Source: Parolsenella massiliensis (GTDB lineage: Bacteria; Actinomycetota; Coriobacteriia; Coriobacteriales; Atopobiaceae). From it: a stretch of DNA of 64,000 bases. Made by a program: the position numbers and the translations under genes. The stretch covers positions 1 through 64,000 of the forward strand of contig NZ_LT671675.1 of assembly GCF_900143685.1 (NCBI RefSeq), written 5' to 3'. Shown one piece after another: positions 9,090-17,162 of this stretch (positions within the stretch are counted from its first letter, which is position 1; every line of letters starts with the position of its first letter). The notes below the pieces were generated by a model, which saw nothing but the letters and a program-made list of their open reading frames with translations, was not told the DNA's origin and made no database searches.

Positions 9090-9542
9090 ATGCTGAGCGA
9101 TCTTTTGAGCGAGAACCTCATCCAGCTCGACGTTGACGCGGCCGACTGGAAGGATGCGATCTACAAGGCGACTGCCCCCATGGTCGAGTCCGGCGTTGTC
9201 ACCGAGGGTTACGTCGAGGACATCATCAAGGGCAAGGAGGAGCTTGGTCCCTACTTCGTTCTCACCGAGCACGTTGCCCTCCCTCACGCCCGGCCTGAGT
9301 GCGGCGCGCTTCAGAGCGCCATCGGAATCGTGACCCTCAAGAATCCCGTTGAGTTTGGCTCCGAGGCCAACGACCCGGTCAAGTACCTGTTCCCGCTGGC
9401 CGCCAAGGACAGCGACGCGCACCTGAGCGCGCTTCAGTCCCTCGTCGAGCTTCTGGCCGACCCCGACTTCTTCAGTCAGCTTGATGCCGCCAACACGCCT
9501 GCGGATGTCATGAACCTCGTCCACGCGAAGGAAAGGAACTAG
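9090..9542 (+). CDS. PTS EIIA component, fructose/ascorbate class
   Basis: A 150-residue cytoplasmic phosphocarrier of the PTS_EIIA_2 family. It takes phosphate from HPr on the histidine of LTEHVALPHARPE (His66 as the likely site) and passes it to EIIB. First gene of the PTS operon and followed after two bases by EIIB, so the two are coupled. ATG 9090 is preceded by a weak GGGTGAAG ribosome site. The downstream permease indicates an ascorbate/SgaT-type system, but the substrate of this system need not be ascorbate. Confidence 0.9.
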   Translation: MLSDLLSENLIQLDVDAADWKDAIYKATAPMVESGVVTEGYVEDIIKGKEELGPYFVLTEHVALPHARPECGALQSAIGIVTLKNPVEFGSEANDPVKYLFPLAAKDSDAHLSALQSLVELLADPDFFSQLDAANTPADVMNLVHAKERN

Positions 9543-9544
9543 AA

Positions 9545-9838
9545 ATGGCTAACTATCGTGCTCTCGTGTGCTGCCGCGCCGGTATGGGCAGCTCGATGAT
9601 GCTCAAGATCAAGTGCGACCAGGTGATCAAGGAGAAGGGCCTGCCCATCGAGACCGAGCACGGCAACCTTGACTCCATCAACGGCTTCACGGGTGACCTC
9701 GTCATCACGATGAGCGACCTCACCGAGGAGCTCTCCGCCGATCCTCGCGTCCCCTCTGCCATCGGCATCACGAACATCGTGAACAAGGGCGAGATCGCCG
9801 AGAAGCTCACCGCATGGGTTGAGGAGCACTCGGCCTAG
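9545..9838 (+). CDS. PTS EIIB component, ascorbate/galactitol class
   Basis: A 97-residue EIIB domain protein. The phosphocysteine loop is near the N-terminus (VCCRAGMGSSMML, Cys10 the likely site), matching the small Sga/Gat-type EIIB fold. It transfers phosphate from EIIA to the incoming substrate at EIIC. It lies 2 bp after EIIA and about 100 bp before EIIC; AGAA before ATG 9545 gives a weak ribosome site. Confidence 0.92.
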   Translation: MANYRALVCCRAGMGSSMMLKIKCDQVIKEKGLPIETEHGNLDSINGFTGDLVITMSDLTEELSADPRVPSAIGITNIVNKGEIAEKLTAWVEEHSA

Positions 9839-9940
9839 TTCTCGGGCCCTCCCAAAAACATCTTCGTTTGGCTTAGACGGGCGACGGTCGCAGGTCGTCC
9901 GATGGGTAGTTCTGTCAATTTCAGCTGAGAGGAAATCAAC

Positions 9941-11254
9941 ATGCTTGATGTCATTCTCGCCCAGCTCAGGGACACGTCGGTGATCATGGGAATCATCGCC
10001 CTCGTGGGCCTGCTGCTGCAGAGGAAGTCCGCCGTGGACGTCTTCTCCGGCACTGTGAAGACCATGATCGGCTTCATGGTGTTCAACATCGGCTCCAACG
10101 CCATGAGCGCCCAGGTCACGGTCTTCTCTGACATGTTCAGCCGTGCCTTCCAGGTGTCCGGCGTTGTCACGCAGGTCGAGGTCGCCACGTCGCTGGCGCT
10201 GCAGACCTACGGCACCGAGGTCGCCCTCGTCATGGTGCTTGGCTTCATCATGAACCTTGTGTTCGCCAAGTTCACCAAGTTCAAGGCCGTCTTCCTGACG
10301 GGCCAGCACTTCCTGTACTTCTCCTGCGTCCTCGCGCTCGTCTTCATCGCTCTGGGCGCCCCGACCGCTGTGACCGTCATTGCCGGCGGCGTGATCCTGG
10401 GCTTCTGCGGCGCTGCCCTCCCCACGCTCTGCCAGCCCTTCGTTCGCAAGCTTGTCGGTGACGACTCCATCGCAATCGGCCACTTCAACTGCATCGGTTA
10501 CGCGGTTGCCGGCTACGTGGGCAAGCTCTTCGCCAAGAAGGGTGCCGACGGCGAGGCCGAGGCTCCCCAGGAGACCGAGAAGCAGCTCCCCGAGTTCTTC
10601 AAGCTCTTCAAGGACTTCGTGTTCTCCGTGGCCCTGTTCATGATCGTCCTGTTCTACATCGTGACCATCGCCTGCTTCGTGACGGGTCACTTCTCTGACG
10701 AGCTCGCCTCCGGCAAGCCGTTCACGAGCTACTTTGGCAACGACGCCTGGTTCATCTGGCCCTTCCTCGCCGGTCTCCAGTTCGCCGCTGGCATGTCCGT
10801 CCTGATCTACGGCGTCCGTCAGTTCATCGCCGCCATCACCGAGGCCTTCGTCGGCATCTCTGAGAAGCTCATCCCTGACGCTCGCCCGGCCGTTGACTGC
10901 CCCGCCATCTTCCCGTTCGCCCCGAACGCCGTCATCATCGGCTTCATCGGTTCGTTCCTCGGCGGCCTCGTCGCCATGGCCCTCATGGTTGCCTTCCACT
11001 CCGAGACGATCATGATCCCCGCCGCCGGCATCTGCTTCTTCTCCGGTGGCACCTGCGGCGTCTGCGGCTACGCCTACGGTGGCTGGAAGGGCGCCCTGCT
11101 CGGCTCCTTCCTGGTCGGCATCTTCCTGTGCGCCGGCCCGCTCGTCCTCTACCCGGCCTTCTCCTCGCTGGGCATCGCCGGAGCCTCCTTCCCGAACGTT
11201 GACTACAACATCGTCGGCTCCCTCATCTACGGCATCGGCAGCATCTTTGGCTAA
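9941..11254 (+). CDS. PTS EIIC permease, ascorbate (UlaA/SgaT) family
   Basis: A 437-residue integral membrane permease of the SgaT/UlaA family, with about ten or more hydrophobic segments (for example residues 12-30, 85-105, 120-150, 225-245, 330-350, 385-405). The start MLDVILAQLRDTSVIMGIIALVGLLLQ, split here as two parts, is typical of the family. It imports and phosphorylates a small sugar acid or related sugar together with EIIA/EIIB. ATG 9941 has an AGAGGAAAT ribosome site. The flanking KDPG-type and DapA-type aldolases suggest that the imported compound is cleaved by retro-aldol chemistry. Confidence 0.9.
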   Translation: MLDVILAQLRDTSVIMGIIALVGLLLQRKSAVDVFSGTVKTMIGFMVFNIGSNAMSAQVTVFSDMFSRAFQVSGVVTQVEVATSLALQTYGTEVALVMVLGFIMNLVFAKFTKFKAVFLTGQHFLYFSCVLALVFIALGAPTAVTVIAGGVILGFCGAALPTLCQPFVRKLVGDDSIAIGHFNCIGYAVAGYVGKLFAKKGADGEAEAPQETEKQLPEFFKLFKDFVFSVALFMIVLFYIVTIACFVTGHFSDELASGKPFTSYFGNDAWFIWPFLAGLQFAAGMSVLIYGVRQFIAAITEAFVGISEKLIPDARPAVDCPAIFPFAPNAVIIGFIGSFLGGLVAMALMVAFHSETIMIPAAGICFFSGGTCGVCGYAYGGWKGALLGSFLVGIFLCAGPLVLYPAFSSLGIAGASFPNVDYNIVGSLIYGIGSIFG

Positions 11255-11268
11255 GCGCTGATGTTCTT

Positions 11269-11312
11269 GGGGCGGCCTCGGGGCCTGGCGCAGCCACCTC
11301 GGGGCCGCCCTT
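11269..11312 (+). terminator. Stem-loop between EIIC and the PH-domain gene
   Basis: GGGCGGCC (about 11270-11277) pairs with GGCCGCCC (11303-11310), but only TTG follows, so it lacks a convincing U-tract. It may be a processing or mRNA-stabilising hairpin rather than a full terminator, letting some transcription continue into the downstream enzymes. Confidence 0.45.
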
Positions 11313-11336
11313 GTGCGAGCAGTTAGGAACCATGTG

Positions 11337-11867
11337 ATGGACGACAAGAACAAGCAGCCTGAGCCCGAAGTGGAGCTATCGGTCGAGGAGGACCGAAAGC
11401 GCCTCCTCCTCTCGGGAGTCGGGCTTCTGCTGCTCATCTTTGCGCTGCTCTTCTGCGCGGTGTTTGCGTATGCGGCCGCGGAGTTCACGGGCCAGATCGC
11501 GCTTCTGCTCATCGTGCTCGTTGCCGTGGCGGTCGTGTGGTTCGTCTCGAAGCGCATGGGGCGCCTCCTTGGCAAGTACTTTGGCAAGGTCGACGTCTGC
11601 GAGTTCCGCCCCAAGGAGCTCGTGATCTTCGAGAAGGCCGACAAGGCCAAGGCCCTCGAGGTCCCCTATGTGGACATCAAGGGCTACGAGCTCATCCGAC
11701 AGGGCTCGTCGCTTCGCCTCCTGCTCTGGGGCAGCTGGGTCAAGCACCCTTCCGGCTATGAGTACGTCGCGATAAACAGGCCGTTCATGGCCGACTCCCT
11801 CGATGAGCTCGAGGCGCAGATCAAGGGCCGGATGGTCGCCCATCACGTAAAGAGGCACAAGAAATAG
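11337..11867 (+). CDS. Membrane protein with bacterial PH-like domain, unknown function
   Basis: A 176-residue protein whose role is unknown. After an acidic N-terminus there are two adjacent membrane segments (about residues 22-45 and 50-68), then a cytoplasmic domain of about 100 residues whose alternating pattern (VDVCEFRPKELVIFEK, then VPYVDIKGYELI) resembles bacterial PH or YcxB-like domains, and a basic tail (HHVKRHKK). ATG 11337 or GTG 11334 is preferred to the upstream GTG 11313 because of the AGGA at 11324-11327. It sits inside the PTS/aldolase gene series on the same strand, where such a protein is not expected; a role in sensing or organising the transporter is only a guess. Confidence 0.65.
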   Translation: MDDKNKQPEPEVELSVEEDRKRLLLSGVGLLLLIFALLFCAVFAYAAAEFTGQIALLLIVLVAVAVVWFVSKRMGRLLGKYFGKVDVCEFRPKELVIFEKADKAKALEVPYVDIKGYELIRQGSSLRLLLWGSWVKHPSGYEYVAINRPFMADSLDELEAQIKGRMVAHHVKRHKK

Positions 11868-11954
11868 CGTGCGCAGCTCGACTGCCGCACGGCACGGAGT
11901 AATGAGAGCGGCTGGGCCCACTCGGCAAGGTCGCCAAACAAGGAGGAACACCTC

Positions 11955-12851
11955 ATGGCAACGTTCAAGGGCGTCATCGTCCCCATGGTCACGCCTTTCA
12001 ACCGTGACGCCAATCAGTCCATCAACTACGACGCCGGCGAGCAGCTCGTCGAGAAGCTCATCGCGGGTGGCGTGAGCGGCATCTTCACGTTTGGCTCGAA
12101 CGGAGAGTTCCACGTCTGCTCCGCCGACGAGCGCATCGACTTCTCCAAGTTCGTGATCGAGAAGGTTGCCGGGCGCGTGCCCGTCTACGTGGGCACGGGC
12201 GCCTGCTCCACCCGCGACGCCGTCGAGATGTCGAAGCGCGCCGAGGCCATCGGCGCCGACGCCCTCTCCGTCATCAACCCGTACTTCATGGGCATCAACG
12301 AGGATCAGATGAAGGGCTACTTCTCCACGGTGGCCCAGAGCGTGAAGATTCCCGTCATGCTCTACAACATCCCGAAGTCCACGGGCATGAACATCCCGGC
12401 GTCGGTCGTTGCGGAGGTGTCGCAGATCGACAACGTCCGCGGCGTCAAGGACAGCTCGGGCAACGTGGACAACCTCAAGGGCTACATCGAGGCCTCCGCT
12501 GGCAAGAACGTCGACGTCATCGTGGGCTCCGACGGCAAGATCAGCGCCGCGCACGCCCTCGGCGCCTCGGGTGCCATCGCCGGCACGGGCAACCTCATCA
12601 CCGAGGTCGTCGTTGACCTGTGGAAGGCCCTCGATGCGGGCAACGCCGCCGAGGCCGAGCGCCTCCAGGCCGAGATCGAGCCGATCCGCGACATCCTGCA
12701 CATGGGCTCGACGCCTCAGACGCTCAAGCGCTCGCTGGAGCTCGCGGGCATCCCCGTTGGCCCGGCCCGCTTCCCGGTCACCGAGGTGGCCGACGGCGTC
12801 GACGAGAAGATCGTCGCCATGCTCGACCACTACGGCATCGCTTACGAGTAG
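11955..12851 (+). CDS. DapA-family (DHDPS/NAL superfamily) class I aldolase
   Basis: A 298-residue TIM-barrel Schiff-base lyase of the dihydrodipicolinate synthase/N-acetylneuraminate lyase superfamily. The Schiff-base lysine is Lys165 in VRGVKDSSGN and the catalytic tyrosine is Tyr137 in MLYNIP. The usual GTTGE substrate-carboxylate loop reads GSNGEF (47-52), as seen in 2-keto-3-deoxy-sugar-acid and related aldolases rather than in biosynthetic DapA. The context (PTS, KDPG-type aldolase, transketolase) supports catabolic cleavage of a 2-keto-3-deoxy acid or related compound. AAGGAGGAA precedes ATG 11955. Superfamily certain; substrate unknown. Confidence 0.85.
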   Translation: MATFKGVIVPMVTPFNRDANQSINYDAGEQLVEKLIAGGVSGIFTFGSNGEFHVCSADERIDFSKFVIEKVAGRVPVYVGTGACSTRDAVEMSKRAEAIGADALSVINPYFMGINEDQMKGYFSTVAQSVKIPVMLYNIPKSTGMNIPASVVAEVSQIDNVRGVKDSSGNVDNLKGYIEASAGKNVDVIVGSDGKISAAHALGASGAIAGTGNLITEVVVDLWKALDAGNAAEAERLQAEIEPIRDILHMGSTPQTLKRSLELAGIPVGPARFPVTEVADGVDEKIVAMLDHYGIAYE

Positions 12852-12924
12852 GTCTGCGCCTAGGGCTAACGAGAGCCGTGCGGCATCGCGGAGACGACCC
12901 ACGCGGCAGGAAAGGATTCCAACA

Positions 12925-13569
12925 ATGGTTCTTCAGAAGGCATCCGTCACCAAGGCGCTCTACGAGACCGGCGCCTTCGCCGTCGTTCGCGTTCCCACCG
13001 TGGAGCGCGGCTGCGAGATCGCCGAGGGCCTCATCAAGGGTGGCGTCCACGCGATGGAGATCAGCTACACCCTTCCCAACGCGGGCGAGGTCATCGCCGG
13101 CATCAAGGAGAGGTTCGGCGACGAGATGATCGTGGGCGCCGGAACTGTCATGGAGGCCACGACTGCCCGCCTCGCCATCATGAGCGGCGCCCAGTTCATC
13201 GTGGCCAACATGATGAGCGATGAGGTCGCGAGCATCTGCAACCTCTACCAGGTTCCGTACGCTCCCGGCTGCACCACGATGACCGAGGCCAACCACGCGC
13301 TCTCCATCGGCGCGGCCTTCATCAAGTGCTTCCCGATCTCCAACACCTACGGCTCCCAGCTCGTGGGCCTCTTCAAGACCCCGACGCCGTGGATGCCGCT
13401 CATGATCTCTGGTGGCATCAACCTCGACAACCTGGCCACCTGGGTCAAGTCTGGCGCCGAGTGCTATGGCATGGGCAGCCTGCTCACGAAGGGCTCCGCC
13501 GACGAGATCGCCGCCAATGCCGCTGCCGTGCGCAAGATCATCGACGAGACGTGCGCGGCTGCCAAGTAG
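12925..13569 (+). CDS. KDPG/KHG-type aldolase
   Basis: A 214-residue class I aldolase of the Eda family (2-dehydro-3-deoxy-phosphogluconate/4-hydroxy-2-oxoglutarate aldolase). The general acid/base Glu45 lies in MEISYTLP and the Schiff-base Lys134 in AAFIKCFPIS; GAGTV (71-75) and SGGIN are the phosphate-binding loops. The start ATG 12925 has GGAAAGGA upstream; longer readings of the frame run into the preceding gene out of phase. It yields pyruvate plus an aldehyde or aldose phosphate. Close to the DapA-like aldolase (73 bp away), so probably co-transcribed. Exact substrate not determinable. Confidence 0.88.
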   Translation: MVLQKASVTKALYETGAFAVVRVPTVERGCEIAEGLIKGGVHAMEISYTLPNAGEVIAGIKERFGDEMIVGAGTVMEATTARLAIMSGAQFIVANMMSDEVASICNLYQVPYAPGCTTMTEANHALSIGAAFIKCFPISNTYGSQLVGLFKTPTPWMPLMISGGINLDNLATWVKSGAECYGMGSLLTKGSADEIAANAAAVRKIIDETCAAAK

Positions 13570-13921
13570 GCTCGTTGCCCAACGTCGCTTCTGGCGCTGC
13601 TGCGGGCGCAGGGGACGGCGCGGCCGAGACCGGAGACCTTCGAGGTCGGGCGGTGTCCATACAATTTGGGCTCTTATGTATCTGAGGGCGCTCGCGCAGG
13701 CGGGCGCCCTTCCTATGCGTCCCATGATGATTTGCACGCATTGTGAAGAGCCGCGAGCTGCGGGGGAAAATCGCTGAGTTAAGCCTTTCACCTGCAGGTT
13801 TGTCGCAATTTTTCATAAAAATCTGCTCATGTCCCCATGTGCATGGGATACACTCTCAGCGAACGTTTCTCTGGAAGGCAACGTTTCGTCTGTCGGTAAA
13901 CCATCAGACCAAAGGAGTCTC
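13570..13921. promoter_or_regulatory. Terminator and upstream region of the transketolase pair
   Basis: A 352-bp gene-free stretch. AGGGCGC (about 13685-13691) and GCGCCCT (about 13704-13710) form a hairpin that probably ends the aldolase transcript. Further right the DNA becomes AT-rich around 13780-13830, and AACGTTT occurs twice (near 13862 and 13880), which could be a regulator site or promoter-proximal element. The AAAGGAGT at about 13911-13918 is the ribosome site for the next gene. Confidence 0.5.
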
Positions 13922-14785
13922 ATGGAAGAGAAGGAGCAGAAGGAGCTCGAGCTGCTCGCGGCCAAGGTTCGTCGCGACGTCGTCGAGATGCTGCTGCACC
14001 GTGGCTATGGCCACCTGGGCGGCTCGCTCTCCATCGTCGAGGTCATGGCCGTTCTGTACGGCAAGCAGCTCAAGCACGATCCCAAGAACCCCAAGTGGGA
14101 GGACCGCGACCGTCTCGTGCTGTCCAAGGGCCACGCCGGCCCCGCCTGGTACTCCGTCCTCGCCGAGCGCGGCTTCTTCGACCGCGACATGCTCTTCACG
14201 CTGAATGACGGCGGCACCAACCTGCCCAGTCACCCCGACCGCACCAAGACCCCGGGCGTCGACATGACGACGGGCTCCCTCGGCCAGGGCTGCTCGACCG
14301 CTGCCGGCATCGCCACCGCCCTCGCCAAGAAGGGCTCCGACGCCTACACCTACCTCATCGTGGGCGACGGCGAGCTCAACGAGGGCCAGTGCTGGGAGGC
14401 CTTCCAGTACATCGCCAACTACAAGATGGACAACCTCATCGTCTTCATCGACGACAACAAGCGCCAGCTTGACGGTTGGACCAAGGACATCATGAACCCG
14501 TTCGACTACGTCGCCAAGATGCAGTCCTTCGGCTTCTATACCCAGAAGGTCAACGGCCAGGACGTCGTCGCCGTCGACGCCGCCATCACCGAGGCCAAGC
14601 AGCACAAGGGCGAGGCCCTCTGCATCACCCTCGACACCGTCAAGGGTGCCGGCGTCAAGGCCTTCGAGGAGATGGAGAGCAACCACGCTCCCAAGTTCAA
14701 CACCCCTGAGCTCAAGAAGACCGCTCAGGATGCCGTCGATGCTCTTAACGAGCAGGTCAAGAAGCTTGAGGAGGAGGTCGCCTAA
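13922..14785 (+). CDS. Transketolase, N-terminal (TPP-binding) subunit
   Basis: A 287-residue half-size transketolase with the thiamine-pyrophosphate domain: HLGGSLSIVEVMAVLY, LSKGHAGPAWY, then SLGQGCSTAAGIA and the TPP motif GDGELNEGQCWEAFQ to NLIVFIDDN. It pairs with the following gene to form the complete enzyme that moves two-carbon units between sugar phosphates. The stop TAA (14783-14785) shares its last base with the next ATG, so equimolar synthesis is likely. ATG 13922 has AAAGGAGT at proper spacing; upstream in-frame starts are poor. Confidence 0.94.
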   Translation: MEEKEQKELELLAAKVRRDVVEMLLHRGYGHLGGSLSIVEVMAVLYGKQLKHDPKNPKWEDRDRLVLSKGHAGPAWYSVLAERGFFDRDMLFTLNDGGTNLPSHPDRTKTPGVDMTTGSLGQGCSTAAGIATALAKKGSDAYTYLIVGDGELNEGQCWEAFQYIANYKMDNLIVFIDDNKRQLDGWTKDIMNPFDYVAKMQSFGFYTQKVNGQDVVAVDAAITEAKQHKGEALCITLDTVKGAGVKAFEEMESNHAPKFNTPELKKTAQDAVDALNEQVKKLEEEVA

Positions 14786-15744
14786 TGTTCAAGCTCGCTG
14801 AAGATCGCAGCGCTACCGGCGCTGACCTGCGCAACGTGGTCATGGAGACCCTCCAGGGCCTCATTGCCGAGAATGACAAGATCGTCATGCTCGAGGCTGA
14901 CCTTGGCGGCGCTTCCAACTCCCTGAAGATCAAGGCCTCCAACCCTGACAACTTCATCGAGTGCGGCATCTCCGAGGCCAACATGATGGGCGTTGCCGCT
15001 GGCATGTCCTCCGAGGGCTACATCCCGTTCGTCCACACGTTCGCGCCGTTCATCGCCCGTCGTGCGTTCGACCAGGTGTTCCTCTCCGGCGCCTATGCGC
15101 ACAACACCATCAACATGTACGGCTCCGACCCCGGCTTCTCCGTCGCTGCCAACGGTGGCACCCACACCTCCTTCGAGGACGTCGCCATCATGCGCACGAT
15201 TCCGCACGCCCGCGTCTTTGACGTCGCCGACGCCGTGCAGATGGCCTGGGTCGTCAAGACCTGCGCTGGCCTTCCCGGCATCAACTACTTCCGCGGCGAC
15301 CGCAAGGCCATCCGCAACGTCTACGCCGAGGGCTCCGAGTTCGAGCTCGGCAAGGGCAATGTCGTCCGCGAGGGCTCCGACGTGCTGATCATCTCCGCCG
15401 GCCGCCTCGTCTCCGACGCTCTCGACGCCGCCGAGAACCTCGAGAAGCAGGGCATCTCCGCCGAGGTCATCGACATGTTCTGCATCAAGCCGCTCGACGA
15501 GGAGCTCGTCCTCTCCGAGGCCAAGGGCAAGAAGGCCATCGTGACCTTCGAGAACCACGGTGTCATCGGTGGCCTGGGCGACGCCGTCGCGTCCGTCCTC
15601 GCCGAGAACGCCGTTGCCGTGCCCTTCAAGCGCCACGGCATCGTTGAGCAGTTCGGCCAGGTGGGCACCGCCGACTGGCTGCAGAAGGAGTTCAAGCTCA
15701 CCGCCTCTGACCTCGAGGAGACCGTCAAGGGCCTTCTCGCCTAG
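14785..15744 (+). CDS. Transketolase, C-terminal subunit
   Basis: A 319-residue partner of the preceding gene: pyrimidine-binding domain (IVMLEADLGGASN, NFIECGISEANMMGVAAGM, HTFAPFIARRAFDQVF) and the C-terminal transketolase domain (DVLIISAGRLVSDAL... HGVIGGLGDAVASVL). The catalytic glutamate that activates TPP is in ECGISEANM. It overlaps the upstream gene by one base and is followed by a strong terminator, marking the operon end. Split transketolases of this kind are common in Actinobacteria and Firmicutes sugar operons. Confidence 0.94.
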   Translation: MFKLAEDRSATGADLRNVVMETLQGLIAENDKIVMLEADLGGASNSLKIKASNPDNFIECGISEANMMGVAAGMSSEGYIPFVHTFAPFIARRAFDQVFLSGAYAHNTINMYGSDPGFSVAANGGTHTSFEDVAIMRTIPHARVFDVADAVQMAWVVKTCAGLPGINYFRGDRKAIRNVYAEGSEFELGKGNVVREGSDVLIISAGRLVSDALDAAENLEKQGISAEVIDMFCIKPLDEELVLSEAKGKKAIVTFENHGVIGGLGDAVASVLAENAVAVPFKRHGIVEQFGQVGTADWLQKEFKLTASDLEETVKGLLA

Positions 15745-15768
15745 TCAAGGCGTACAAGCTGCACCAAT

Positions 15769-15805
15769 AGGGGGTCACGTCGAAGGACGTGGCCCCCTTC
15801 TTTTA
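15769..15805 (+). terminator. Transketolase operon terminator
   Basis: AGGGGGTCACGTC pairs with GACGTGGCCCCCT across a 3-4 nt loop and is followed by TCTTTT. It lies between convergent tkt and lacI genes. Confidence 0.9.
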
Positions 15806-15845
15806 TGAGTGCGATGTGGCGCCGCTAGGGCAGGCGCCTGAGCTG

Positions 15846-16862
15846 CTACTTCGTGGACTCGAGCCACCTCGTGTGACACGAGAGAATCTCTTGCCTCGGC
15901 CGGACGTTCTCGTTCTCGAGAAGCTCGATGAGCATCTGGCAGGCCATCCGGCCCTCCTGGCGGACGGGCTCGATGATGGTCGAGATGGAGGGCGTGGTGA
16001 GGTCCGTCCACTCCGCGCAGTTGAGCCCCAGGACGCCGATGCGGTCAGGGATGAGGTGCCTCGACGGCTCGAGCGCCTGGAACGCGCGGCTGAGCGCCCA
16101 CTGGTTCTGCACGAAGACGAGCGTGCGGTGGGCGGGTGAGATGCAGTACTTGAAGCGCTCCCGAAGCTCAGCGACGCTCGGGGTGTCGTGGTCGATGTCG
16201 ATCTGCTCAAACCCGAGGGCGTTCGCGGACAGGGCGTCTGCCATGGCGCTTGCGCGCTCGAACCTGGTCCTGAGCTGGCCGTTCGTTGGAGAGGGCGGTG
16301 CCGCGACCGCGATGAACCTCTCGTAGCCCATCTCGACGCAGCGCTGGATGGCGGAGTAGATGCCGTCGTAGAGGTTTGCCTTGATCCAGCTCGTGCTGAG
16401 GTCGAACGTGTCGCAGTCAAAGAAGACGACCGGGCGCCCGGCGCGCTTGATGCGCTCGTGAACGGCCTTGAAGTTCGACGTCGGCTGGATGATGAAGCCG
16501 TCGACTCCCAGGGAGAGGAGCTTCTCGACGCAGGCCTGCTCCGTGTCGCGGTCGAAGTTGGTGCCGCACACGACGGTCTGGTAGCCCGCCTCGCGAGCGA
16601 CGCTTTCGACGCCGCTCTGGATCTGGCCGGCCCACAGGTTCGTGTTGTCGAGGATGACCTGGCCGATAACGTGCGTGGGCTTGCCGGAGAGGGCCTGGGC
16701 CTGCGCGTTGGGCACGTAGCCGGTCTCGCGGATGGCGGAGGCGATGCGCTCCTGCGTTGGCTTGCCGAGCTTCTCGAGCTTGCCATTGAGGAAGTAGGAG
16801 ACGGATGCGGTCGAGGTGCCTGCGAGCTTCGCGACGTCCACGATGGTCACCCTGCTTGCCAT
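15846..16862 (-). CDS. LacI-family transcriptional regulator
   Basis: A 338-residue repressor. The start is taken at ATG 16862 (MASRVTIVDVAKLAGTSTAS), which has GAGAGGGG five bases upstream; the frame stays open for 25 more codons. The HTH and hinge (VTIVDVAKLAGTSTASVSYF, then IASAIRETGYVPNAQAQAL) are followed by a periplasmic-binding-like sensor domain (VIGQVILDNTNLWAGQI, DGFIIQPT, GVLGLNC). It is divergent from the transaldolase and convergent with the transketolase genes, so it probably controls one or both of them together with, or separately from, DeoR. Confidence 0.92.
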   Translation of the reverse strand: MASRVTIVDVAKLAGTSTASVSYFLNGKLEKLGKPTQERIASAIRETGYVPNAQAQALSGKPTHVIGQVILDNTNLWAGQIQSGVESVAREAGYQTVVCGTNFDRDTEQACVEKLLSLGVDGFIIQPTSNFKAVHERIKRAGRPVVFFDCDTFDLSTSWIKANLYDGIYSAIQRCVEMGYERFIAVAAPPSPTNGQLRTRFERASAMADALSANALGFEQIDIDHDTPSVAELRERFKYCISPAHRTLVFVQNQWALSRAFQALEPSRHLIPDRIGVLGLNCAEWTDLTTPSISTIIEPVRQEGRMACQMLIELLENENVRPRQEILSCHTRWLESTK

Positions 16863-17162
16863 GCTGGCCCCTCTCATGCGCAAAACCTCGTTCGCGGAAA
16901 AGTCCAAGTCGTTCTTGACTTTGCCGCAGCGTGTCAAATCAAGAGTATAGGCGAATGGTTAATCGCATAACAACAGAATTCTATATATGTGTTTACCTCG
17001 CCACTTACCGATTTAACTAGCAAATGATTAGCGTTACGTGTACATTTATCTTGCAACGGGTGACCCCCGCGAACGCGTCTTGCACGGGCCCGCGAGCCGC
17101 CTCGGTGCGTCAACGTTCGGGCATGCGCCGCATGCTTGGCCACAACTGGGAGGGACAAGCGA
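16863..17162. promoter_or_regulatory. lacI/transaldolase divergent control region
   Basis: 300-bp gene-free region, AT-rich from about 16930 to 17050. The imperfect palindrome GCGAATGGTTAATCGC at 16951-16966 (arms GCGAAT/AATCGC) is a candidate LacI-family operator. The only other signal claimed is the GGGAGGGAC ribosome site for the transaldolase near 17149-17157. Confidence 0.45.

Noticed and set aside
9539-11650. Long minus-strand frame (703 codons) opposite the PTS genes
   Set aside because: Shadow of EIIB/EIIC; repetitive Glu/Asp/Gly-rich translation typical of antisense GC-rich DNA.
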